Assembly (NCBI GenBank): GCA_946699065.1
Contig: CAMPDV010000124.1
Location: 248,001 to 312,000, forward strand
DNA length: 64,000 nt
Direction of reading: 5' to 3'
DNA from: Loxodes magnus
Lineage: Eukaryota; Ciliophora; Karyorelictea; Loxodida; Loxodidae
Made by a program: the position numbers and the translations under genes. The notes under the pieces were generated by a model that was not told the origin of the DNA, ran no database searches, and worked only from the letters and a program-made list of their open reading frames with translations. This document shows, in pieces, positions 24,413 through 34,138 of this stretch (positions are counted from its first letter, which is position 1; every line of letters begins with the position of its first letter).

Positions 24413-27400
24413 ATGGGACATATAAATATTAATGTAATAGCTAACAAGTTCTTGAATACTGAAGAATTTATCGAAGATAACAGTATTGATATTTTATCAA
24501 TAAATGAAACCTGATAAAAGATAACTTTCCTCCAATATTGATAAATGGATTTAAAACATATTTTAAAACTCAGGAAAAAGGAGGAGGCATATACCTAATT
24601 GTAGGAGAAGAATTTAATAGTACAGAAATACATACATAAGTTGAAAAAGAAATAAATCGATTCATAACAATTAAACTGGATAATATTTTAATCACGTCTT
24701 GTTACATGCCTGATAGTGGAAAAGTTAAGATGTTAAAGACTTAGCATATGAGCAACTAAATACATTGCTGAATTTATATAATGATAATCCACATATACTA
24801 ATGGGAGATTTCGATGCTCTTTCATAAGGTTTCGGTGATAATCCTGAAAATATTTATGATAATACCCTTAGGCTATTAGAATTTTATTATATATTATATT
24901 TTTAAAACCGCCAGGTTGTTCGAAGGTGAACAACAAGGTCGTCTTCATCAGAGGTTGGGGAAGTTAAGTACCCATAATTGACTTTATGTCTTCCTCTGCT
25001 TTGGTTTGGCCTCGAGACATAAGATTCCTAGACCTTCGGCACTGGCTTCGTTTATTTTTAATTCTGGAACTAAAAAGAAATTATTTTTGCGAGCTTCATC
25101 AGAGGTGGGGAATTTAAGTACCCATAATTGACACATGTCGTCCTCTGCTTTGGTGATGCAATGAGACACAATCCTGCCATGTCCTTGGACCTCCAGCAAG
25201 TATTAAAGATTACGAGTATTTTAAAATTATATCAGTATTGAACATTTTTATCAGTACTGAATAATTATACCAGTATTGAACAAGGTTTATCAGTATCTGA
25301 TAATTTTATCAGTAACAAACATTCTTGTCAGTATGAAACATTTTTTTTAAAGAGCTGCGCACCAACGAGAGTGCTACGCGCTCTATAATCAAATTTATTT
25401 ATTTATAAAACGATCTTGAGATAGTGAATGATAGCAAAATTAATACATGTATACACAAAGGAAAAGGAAAAACGTATTGTAATGATTATATCATTATAAA
25501 ATAACATTTGAACGTTAATTAGTTTGCAAATTTCACTGCTCATAATAATTTATTTTCTGATCATATTCCAATCACTGTCAACTTTATCAATAATTCTATA
25601 GTCTATTGGGAAAAGATAACTCAGAGAAAATATAAAATAAATAGGTTATAAGATGCAATAGATAGGCAGAAATATTAAGAATCTTTCCTACAAATTTATC
25701 TAGAATTCTTTTAAATAGATTAAGATAATCTTGAGTCTTAATATGAATGCATCAAAAGTAATATTTAAGATAATGCTGATTAAACATTAGGTTCGTTTAT
25801 TCCAGACTCAAATCATAACAAACTTCCTCGAGATCTCACAAAGAAATATATAGAGGCAAAAAGAGCTAACTCAGAATATAAGGACGCTCACATAAAATTT
25901 GGAATAATAAACTAGCAAGTAACTAATCTTCATGAGGCAGCAAAACGACTTTGGAAAGACTTCAAGTATAATCTATGAAAATTTAAAAAAATAAAGCAAA
26001 AAAGAAATTTCTACTTCTAAATGGAGATGCTAAGAAATATTCACATGCTAAGAAAATTCTAAATACTATGAAGAGAAATTAAATAAACTTGAATTAAGAA
26101 ATCAAAAATAAATTAATTGATTCATGGGAGAATTTTGTTTTTAACAAGCATTCTAATATAGCTCAATAATAGATAAATATTAGTAATTAAAAAATAGATA
26201 AAATATTCTATAGTATTAAAGAAATTAAAGATTATCCACTCTCATATTTATAAGGATTTTATCTTTTTACCATTCAAGAAATATAAGAAATTATAAAAGA
26301 AATTCCGAATGGAAAAGCAGCTGGTCCAAACGGAATAAAAAGTGAACTTCTAAAATATGGGGAATAATATTGTTAATAATTCTTCACTCTTTTCTGAATA
26401 ATATGTTAAGACTTGGAAGAATCCCTTAGAAATTAAATACATCGGTGATAATTCCGATATTTAAAAAAGGAATTAAAGATTATTGGAAAAACTGACGACT
26501 TATTCCTCTTATTAATACTATTCTAAAACTATATGATAAAGCTTTAACAACAAAACTATACAATATGATTTATTAGAGAAATTTGATTCATCCTTCATAA
26601 ATGGGATTTATGAAAAACAGATAAGCAACTTATAAATTTGAATAATATAACAAATAATTGATAACTATCGGAAACGTACTAAAGTTAAGACTAAATTAAT
26701 AGCAGTACTAATAGATGTTGAAGAAAATATTTGTCTCAATAGAAAGAAGACTTTTGCTTGATCGACTTAAGAGAGTTAAACTACCTCTTGAAATAATGCA
26801 AGCCTTAGAATCGTTTTACAAAAACCTAAATTCTTTAGTTATTATAGATGGAAAGAACGCATGAACATTATAATACAACAATGTAGTTATTAAGGAAGTT
26901 CACATGGACTAATTTTAGCATTGTTGTATTATGATATAGTAATTAGATATTTGGAAAGTAAAAATATCTCTTTGGAATTCAAATGTCAGGGTTCGAGAAT
27001 TATTTTCGCTTGTAGAGGATGTGCAGATAATCTGATTCTTCTTTCCAAATCCGCAAAGTAGATGTAGAATCTAATAAATGAAACAAGTAAGTTTTTTGCA
27101 TGAACACATTTAAAGATCAATGCTACTAAATTTGAATGCACCTGATTTCCAAAAAAGAATCAGAAATAATAAAACTTAATTTTATGATTAGGAAATTAAC
27201 CAATTGCTTAAAACGAACAAGTAACATATTTAGAAGTTATTCTACATCAGAAGAAGAATTTGAATCATCATTGCAGAGAAGCCCCGTTCAAGTATTTAGT
27301 TGCAATGAAAAATTGTCTTTTAAACTAATGAAATATAAGAATGCGACTCCTTGACATTTAAAAACTTTATGCAGATTTTTAAATTACCTAAAGCAGAATA

Positions 27401-27455
27401 TGGAGTAGACTTGGTACCATGAAGATTAAAAAATTACACAATTTTTAATTTTTTA
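24413..27455 (+). pseudogene. Non-LTR retrotransposon ORF2: AP endonuclease plus reverse transcriptase, interrupted
   Basis: The ORF starts at ATG 24413. The endonuclease part shows D-I-L-S-I-N-E-T-W (24477-24512, Trp=TGA) where LINE endonucleases have the catalytic Glu, then H-I-L-M-G-D-F-D-A near 24800 (GDFNA box). After a 484-bp insertion it resumes and shows F-S-D-H-I-P-I-T (near 25555, SDH box). The reverse transcriptase follows: G-K-A-A-G-P-N-G-I-K near 26310, K-N-W-R-L-I-P-L-I-N-T near 26495, and C-A-D-N-L-I-L-L near 27022 in place of the YADD catalytic box. At least three frame changes are needed. Loss of the second catalytic Asp (D to N), the frameshifts and the insertion make it inactive. 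The family copies RNA by target-primed reverse transcription. Confidence 0.85.
24907..25390 (+). mobile_element. SINE-like insertion inside the LINE endonuclease
   Basis: A GC-richer stretch breaks the endonuclease ORF. It holds a near-direct repeat (24945-25008 and 25088-25153, sharing AAGTACCCATAATTGAC and CCTCTGCTTTGG) and ends in the hairpin module AGAGCTGCGC ... ACGCGCTCTATAATC, the same 3' end as the 405-bp elements although the body differs. It is followed by ATTTATTTATTTATAAA. This is the pattern of SINE families with different heads sharing one 3' tail. Confidence 0.7.
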
Positions 27456-27828
27456 AATATTTTTTTCATTCTATATCTTCTTTCTTAAATTTTTCTTTTT
27501 ACTTTCTAAAATTTAAAACATTTTTCCTTGATAATAAATTTTTTCGCATTTCTTGAAATTTGTTTAAAAATTTTATAACTATGTTTTAAAAGAAATTTCT
27601 TAAAGCTTTTTGAAAACTTTTTTGAAAATTTTATTCCGATTAGAGATAAATAAGCTTGTCAATTTAAAATCTTAATCCGTCCCAAAATTGCCTTTTATGT
27701 TAATCTCTTAGCCAAATATTTTTAAAAAAAGTATAACCTCAATTCCTTTTTTATTTTAAAATATCTTCATTTTTTAAATTAAGAAATTTTAATTTTAATT
27801 TTTTAAATATAAAAATTAAGAAAAAAAA
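27456..27828. other. AT-rich spacer between LINE and ORF1-type gene
   Basis: Poly-T and poly-A rich, no domain seen. It may be the LINE 3' untranslated region. Confidence 0.4.
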
Positions 27829-28482
27829 ATGGAATAATAGGTCCGTCTTTCAAAAAACTAAATAAGGAAAGCAAGAAAGCAAGCGACGAAAGAGGAAATA
27901 AAAAAATAAAGAAAATAATAAGAATCTAGCTCTTCATCTAAAGGAAAAATAATGATAGGTCCAGCCGAGCCAGCTAATCCACAAATTTAGAGTAACGACT
28001 TTCTTCAAGAGTAAATTGAAAAAATGAAAGCAATGATCACTAAATAAGATGAAATGATATTCAATTACGGAGATCGAATTCGAGAACTTATGGATTGCTT
28101 CGAAGATTAAAAACAAAGAATTAAAAATATTGAGAAACTAGCTAATAAAAATAGTTTAGTTACAGAATAGTAATTATGAGAAATGTCATAATCAAATTTT
28201 AAATAATCTCAATGCATGATTATAGAAGAAACTCCAACCCAATTTTAGAATACAGAATAAAATAAACCTAGTTAAGAATAGGCAAGTACGGATTTAACTA
28301 AAAGAATTGAACAGCTGGAAAATAAAATATTTAAAAAGAAGAACACTTTAAAATAAATAAAAAATTGCTGATATTACTACTCACGGAATCACTTACTAAG
28401 ACACTGCAAAGAAAAAAAAAATTTACCAGATAAGAGAAGAGCTGAAAACATGAAGAACTTTAAATAAACTATGGATTACTGA
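27829..28482 (+). CDS. ORF1-type zinc-knuckle protein of a retroelement
   Basis: From ATG 27829 the frame stays protein-like for 218 codons to a TGA at 28480-28482, which could be stop or Trp. It starts with a basic, Lys/Gln-rich tail and an S-S-S-S-S linker. Two helical, coiled-coil-like stretches follow (Q-E-Q-I-E-K-M-K-A and L-T-K-R-I-E-Q-L-E-N-K). A CCHC-like knuckle near 28366-28407 reads C-W-Y-Y-Y-S-R-N-H-L-L-R-H-C with Trp from TGA; the second Cys is Tyr. A 3' hairpin (GTGGTAACCATCCAC near 28533) follows, as in related elements. It is probably the RNA-binding protein of a non-LTR element. No RT of its own is seen, although a broken LINE lies just upstream. Confidence 0.65.
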
Positions 28483-28680
28483 AAATTTAGTTTACAGAAA
28501 AAAACTTTTAATACGCAACAAAGAAAATTAAAAGTGGTAACCATCCACTTACAAAAAAGGTCGGGGAAGATTTACCACGTAAAAAAATTGGTCTGCAGGT
28601 ACCTGGTTGAAAGCCCAAGGGATAACAAACTTTTATTTAACACTAAGTTCATTTATTTATTAATATATTATATTATATAA

Positions 28681-29085
28681 AATGGATGTCGACCGCGTCA
28701 GTCAAACTAGTAGGTAATCTGGTGCAGTGTATACTGCATTGGGAGTAATCTCGCACTAGATGTCACCACGGGGAAGGGTGGATAAGCTCCGTTGAGACGT
28801 ACCTAACTTACCCCGAGGGTTCTCTCTAGCAGTATGAAATTTCGACTGATGGGTCTTCTAATTACTGACTTACTAACTATCTCTTTTTTGGACCTTATTC
28901 AAGAAGACTGAAGCATTTGACTCAAGATTTTAGAATAATTTTTAATAAGAAGATTCCCCATTTAGAGAAGTTGACATGACTCATCGGACCTCTAGAATTT
29001 AACAAGAAACATGAGAGCATTTTTTAATAGTAAATATTAATATTGAAAGAGCTGCGCGCCAATGAGGTGCTACGCGCTCTATATT
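28681..29085 (+). mobile_element. 405-bp SINE-like element, copy 2
   Basis: Reverse complement of 23137-23541 with only a few differences, and direct repeat of 33684-34088. It starts AATGGATGTCGACCGCG and ends GCTACGCGCTCTATA, followed by a (TTTA)n-like tail. Copies differ at the paired site: GATGGGTC here against GATGAGTC in copy 1, both able to pair with GACTCATC through G-U or A-U. Confidence 0.72.
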
Positions 29086-29873
29086 CATTTTTACTTATTT
29101 ATTTATTTTTTAAATATATTCCAAAACTTTTTTCTTTTATCTGCTTCTCTCACTTTTAAAATAAATTAAAAGCGTAACTTAATTAGAAAATAAATCTATA
29201 ATCTTTTAAAAAATTTAAAAAATGTAGGGTATATTAATATTTTTCAAATATACATTCAAAAAAAATTAGCAGTATAAAATTTAAAAAATAAACATCAAAC
29301 ATCAAACATAAAGGGATGGAATACAAAAATTAATTTTATGCTATAAAAATTTCTAAATTCTTTACGAAAAGATTTAGCTTAAAAACTATAATTCTAATCA
29401 GAAAATTGTCTCTTATTTCTCAAAATATCTTACATTGCAAAAAGCTGAAAATAAGACCTAGACATTTTTTTAAAATTTTTATATTATAAAAAATTATTTT
29501 TAACTTTAAAAATAATAAATTTTTAATTGCTTCTTTTAAAATAAATTAAACAATTCATATTTATATTAAAAAAAATTTAGAAATATATCATTATATAGAT
29601 AGTGCATTAAAATAATAATTGTCTCACCTTTCGAAATTTATCATATAGATACAAATGATATATTCTTAATCAATAAAATAAATACTTTGATAAACTTTAA
29701 ATTTTACTAAAAAATTAAAAAATGTTTATTATTAATAAGAAGCATAAGAAAAAATGAAATATGTATCTTTAAAATAACTAAAAATATTTTTGAAGCTATA
29801 AAATTAATTATATAAATGCATATATGAATTTAATTAATTTTAATTATAAATTCTTAAATGTTCTTGTCTCCTC
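29086..29873. other. AT-rich spacer downstream of WD40 gene 2
   Basis: No gene recognised. Part of it (29580-29720) resembles 36085-36230 downstream of WD40 gene 3, so the downstream flank duplicated with the gene. Confidence 0.5.
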
Positions 29874-30810
29874 TCAACTTGAGATTTTCCACTTTCTCAC
29901 AGTGCTGTCACCATTTCCGGATACTATCCATTTGTTGTCCTTAGTTAAAATTATGCTGTTTATTTCACCTGTATTACCTTGAAGAGTCTAAATACATTCT
30001 CCTGTTGAGAAGTTCCATGTTTTGATTGTTCCGTCCCATGAACCAGAAAAAATAACGCTTAAATCATTACTAAGTTGAATACTACGTACAATATCTTTAT
30101 GGCCAGTAAGTGTTTAAATGCAATATCCCATCTAAAAGTCTCATACTTTAATTGTGTGGTCAGCAGAACTTGATATTATATATTTATTATCTTGAGATAA
30201 GATTACCGATGCAATTCAATCGGAGTGCTCAGTAAGAGTTCGAATTAGCTTACCTGTCTAGAAATCCCAGATCTTTATTGTTGTATCTCGAGATGCTGAA
30301 ATAATTCATTTCTGGTCACTTGTTACTGCTATCGATAAAATTTCACTCGTATGTCCAGTCAAAGTTCTTGTACAAATTCCAGTTTGGAAATTCCAGATCT
30401 TTATCGTTGTATCTTAAGAACCTGAAATAACTCATTTCTGGTCACTTGTTGTTGCTACCGAGATAACTCAATCCGTATGTCCAGTCAAAGTTCTCGTACA
30501 GTTTCCAGTCTGGAAATCCCATATTTTTATCGTTGTATCTCAAGAACCTGAAACGATTCCTTTCTGGTCATTTGTTACTGCTACCGAGTTAATTTATTCC
30601 AAATATCCAGTTAAAATTTAATCTAAAATATTAAAGAATTACCTTCATTTTAGTCATATTTGATTTTGTTTGCAAGTTTTTAAAAGCACAAGTTTGGTAA
30701 GATTTCAAATTAAAAATAAGAAGAGATATTGCGCCTAGTGAATCGTTTCTTTGTCTTAAGATTTTTCGTAAATAAATACTTTTAATAAACTATGCTTCTT
30801 TATATTCCAT
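29874..30810 (-). pseudogene. WD40-repeat gene 2, frameshifted in exon 1
   Basis: Same architecture as the neighbouring WD40 genes: ATG at 30810-30808, a 20-nt intron at 30623-30642, six WD repeats, and TGA at 29876-29874 after K-W-K-I-S-S. Exon 1 is 168 nt instead of 169 nt in the other three, and spliced length is 917 nt. The missing base lies near 30700, where paralogues have TTTAAATATGAAATC and this copy has TTTAATTTGAAATC. The WD part is otherwise open and shows H-S-D-W-I and Q-K-W-[IV] with Trp as TGA. It is either a young pseudogene, an assembly error, or a gene starting at a later site. Confidence 0.8.
30623..30642 (-). other. 20-nt intron of WD40 gene 2
   Basis: Identical to the intron of WD40 gene 1 (GTAATTCTTTAATATTTTAG) at the homologous position. 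Confidence 0.8.
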
Positions 30811-30935
30811 TTTAATTTTATAACTTACTTTAATAATTATTAAATTAAAATAGCTCATCTTAAAAAATAATGTTTTGATTTAATTTAAATAGAATTTAAT
30901 ACTTAAATTATTTATTAATTAAGTATACTTATAAG

Positions 30936-30964
30936 TACTCTATTATCAATACATTTATTTTTAA
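30936..30964 (-). promoter_or_regulatory. Conserved upstream element of the WD40 genes
   Basis: About 130 bp upstream of the start codon, GAGTACTTATAAGTATACTT (minus strand) is shared with gene 3 near 37480-37503 and gene 4 near 40205-40222, together with TAAGATGAGTTA closer to the gene. The ACTTATAAGT core is palindromic and TATA-like. Function is inferred from conservation only. Confidence 0.4.
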
Positions 30965-31302
30965 TTCTATTTTTGCCTCAATTAAGGCCCTATAAATAGA
31001 TTTTAAATAGTCCAGTATAAATAAGCTTTTACAATTTTAATTATTTTATATATTTTACTTTTAATTAAAGGGATTTTTTTATTATATCACATGTTATATC
31101 AAAGAATTTATATCTTTATTATATTAGATTTGCTATGCATTTATTAGTTATCATTCGATTGAGATTTAAATCAAAAGATTCTTAATAAGTAAGATTTCAA
31201 TTCTTTATAAACCCTTTTAAATGATAAGCAAAATCTTATATTATTATTACTTTGAAAACTGCTGTTTTTAGTAATTATTTTTCACTTAATTTAATCAAAA
31301 AA

Positions 31303-32095
31303 ATGAGTTCTCTAGGATTTAATTTAAAAAAATTAAAAATGATACCTAAGAAATAACAGACTTCACCAACAATACCTAATAATACTTAGCAGGATTTAGC
31401 AATTATCTCAACCTTATTTAGATAGAGAATTAAGAATTAACAAAAGCTATTAAAGATCTTTATCAACTAACTAATTAATTATTAAACTCTATGGAAATTC
31501 TAGAATCGGAAAATTCAACATTACGATAGGAAATTAGCTCTAAACCCACATTTGTATCAAATTTAAGGTAGATTTTACAGACAGAACAAACATTAAAAGA
31601 AATTTAAAACTCGAAATTATGTAAATCAAACAATCCTAAATAAAAAATGGACCAATGGAAATAGAACGAAAATTTGTAATAAAATATATTCCCTATCAAA
31701 AAGTAATGATATGTTTATATTGCAAGAGTTCAGGACATAAAGTAAGAAACTGATAAAAACTCTAATAAAAATAAAAGAGATAAATATAAAATAAATAGTA
31801 GGATATAATTTAGAATATATTACACAAGTGAAGGTTTACTCTATCGGAAAAAATTACTCCGACTTAACAGAGGAGTTCCTTATATCTAAAAAGCAGTAAA
31901 TTATTTCAATAGAAAATAATTGGAATTCGACCTTTCGGAAAAAATAAAAGAAAATAATCAAGAAATAATCAAGAAATATAATAATTTAAGATCCATGCAA
32001 ATTTGAAGTGAGGATTTATTTTTAAGCAATAAACTAACAAACTAATATGTGGTAAACCTAATAAAGGTGACACCACTATAAAAAATTATTACTAT
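31303..32095 (+). mobile_element. ORF1-only retroelement, decayed, inserted in WD40 gene 2 flank
   Basis: Absent from the paralogous flank of WD40 gene 1 (site near 20530). It encodes, over several frames from ATG 31303, a helical region, the motif P-M-E-I-E-R, and a zinc knuckle C-L-Y-C-K-S-S-G-H-K-V-R-N near 31710-31755 whose last Cys codon is now TGA. At its 3' end is a hairpin (32049-32076, GTGGT ... ACCAC) followed by an ATT-rich tail. No RT is encoded, so mobilisation must have been in trans, as for HAL1-type half-LINEs. Confidence 0.68.
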
Positions 32096-32956
32096 TATAA
32101 TGATCAAGAAAAATAAAATTAATTCTTAGTAATTAGTTTAATAAAAAATATTTATAGAAAATTAAAAATTATATAAAGCAAAGTATTTAACTTTTTAATT
32201 TTTAAGTTATAATCATTTATCTATCTAATTTCTTAATACTATTTCAGTTAATTTTTTTATTTACCAAATTTTCTCTCTCAATGTTAACATAAGTCATTTA
32301 TTGCTTATAATTAATATTTTTCTAAGAAAAGTTGGTTATAGAAATTTAATAAATAAAATAAAATTGTAGAAAGAAAATAATTAAGAATGTCTAGACAGGA
32401 CATTATTACACTATCACTAATTAAATTTACGATTTTTAAACTGCAAACTTATATTTTATTTTCAAATAAAGCTTTACTATTTCTAATTATGTCTATTAAG
32501 GTACTTCAAATAAAAAATATTTTAAATTATAAATAAGTGAGATTTTTAACCTAAACTGAGATGAAATAAATATCTTGTATAATTAGTAAGCAAGCAAGCA
32601 AGATAAGTAATTAATTTATATTGGATAAGTAATATCAGAACTTAGCTTCTGATTGATTAATACAAAGAAAAAATTACCTGATCTCATTTCAGCCTATTTT
32701 TAATCAATAGAAGAATTATATTTTCTGGGAAATTTTTGATTTGAATTCGCTACGAAGTTACTTTTTAAGTAAAATAAGAATATTTCCTATAATTTATAGC
32801 GATCTACTTGCTTCAACTATTTATTTGCAAATAATCTTTTTATTACAATATTTCTAAAAGTTAAGTTGCCTACTATTTCGACAATATTTTATCTCTAAAA
32901 CTCCAAAAACTAAAATTTAAGAATTAAATTTAATAGTTATTAATATATTTTGAAAA

Positions 32957-33682
32957 ATGAAAAAGTTCTTGCAAAAAATCTCCTCTTAAAAGACTGCATC
33001 TCAATCAAGATATGATCAGTAAAAAATACTTTAAGAACTCCAAGTTATGTAATTAGAAAATTTTGGGCTCCTAAGAAAAATATAAGAACTCGAAAGGAAA
33101 TCAAATACCTGATGATTAAATAAAAATAACAAAAAAAATTGAAAATAAATAGTCAGGAAATATCAGAATAGAAGAACTAGAAACAAAATTCAACCAAATC
33201 GCAGAGTTAACTGAAAGAATATTCCTCTAAAAAAGATCGATGAATAATCCAATGGAAATCGAACAGCAAACTCTATCAAATTATATTCCCTATCGGAAAA
33301 TAATGGCAAGCTGATATTGCAAGAGGCCTGGATATAAAGTACGAAATTGTTTCCAATTTAGTCTTTAAGAAAAAACAATTATAGAAAAATAATGGGGAAA
33401 TATTTTTAGAATCTATTGTGCTCAAGAAGGAAAAGTTTACAGGAAAAAATATTTCAACGAAACAAAGAAGCTCCAAATATTTAGTGAGCAGTCAATTAGT
33501 TCAATAAGAAAGGAATGGGAATTGACTTATAGGAAACCATTAGTAAAAATAAATAAAAAGTCTTGAAGATTTATGATAGACATAACCCAGACAAATTTGA
33601 AGTTTCTATTACTTCACAATAAACTATTAATTCGTGGAAAACCAACTAAAGATGACTCCACGTTAACCAATTATTATTATAA
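32957..33682 (+). mobile_element. ORF1-only retroelement, second copy in WD40 gene 2 flank
   Basis: A nearly complete frame from ATG 32957, with one frame change near 33110, encodes a helical N-terminus, N-P-M-E-I-E-Q, and a knuckle S-W-Y-C-K-R-P-G-Y-K-V-R-N-C near 33306-33350 (first Cys replaced by Ser, Trp=TGA, His by Tyr). A conserved C-terminal block follows (W-G-N-I-F-R-I-Y-C). The 3' hairpin CGTGGA ... TCCACG (33633-33662) is followed by ATTATTATT. The paralogous flank of gene 1 lacks it (site near 21320-21345), and the missing segment spans both this element and the adjoining 405-bp element. Confidence 0.7.
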
Positions 33683-33683
33683 A

Positions 33684-34088
33684 AATGGATGTTGGCCGCG
33701 TCAGCTAAACTAGTAGGTAATCTGGTGCAGTGTATACTGCATTGGGAGTAATCTCGCACTAGATGTCACCACGGGGAAGGGTGGATAAGCTCTGTTGATA
33801 CGTACCTAACTTACCCCGTGGGTTCTCTCTAGCAGTATGAAATTTTGACTGATGGGTCTTCTAATTACTAACTTACTAACTATCTCTTTTTTGGACCTTA
33901 TTCAAGAAGACTGAAGCATTTGACTCAAGATTTTAGAATAATTTTTAATAAGAAGATTCCCCATTTAGAGAAGTTGACAGCACTCATCGGACCTCTAGAA
34001 TTTAACAAGAAACATGAGAACATTTTTAATATTAAATATTAATATTGAAAGAGCTGCGCGCCAATGAGGTGCTACGCGCTCTATAATC
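33684..34088 (+). mobile_element. 405-bp SINE-like element, copy 3
   Basis: Direct copy of 28681-29085, starting directly at the ATT tail of the preceding ORF1-only element and ending in the GCGCGCC ... GCGCTC hairpin plus TATAATC. It is followed by a T-rich tail and an 8-bp microsatellite. Either the SINE inserted in the ATT tail, or ORF1 element and structured region move as one unit. Confidence 0.72.
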
Positions 34089-34106
34089 ATTTTTACTTAT
34101 TTATTT

Positions 34107-34138
34107 AGAAATTTAGAAATTTAGAAATTTAGAAATTT
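34107..34138. repeat. AGAAATTT microsatellite (4 units)
   Basis: Four perfect 8-bp units directly after the 3' tail of the 405-bp element. Confidence 0.9.

Noticed and set aside
24984-25199. Minus-strand open frame of 71 codons
   Set aside because: Located in the SINE-like insertion and spanning its internal direct repeat; not protein-like in copies.
28681-28800. tRNA-derived head with A and B boxes in the 405-bp element
   Set aside because: Only weak resemblance to an A box and no convincing GGTTCGANNCC B box, so a Pol III promoter cannot be claimed.
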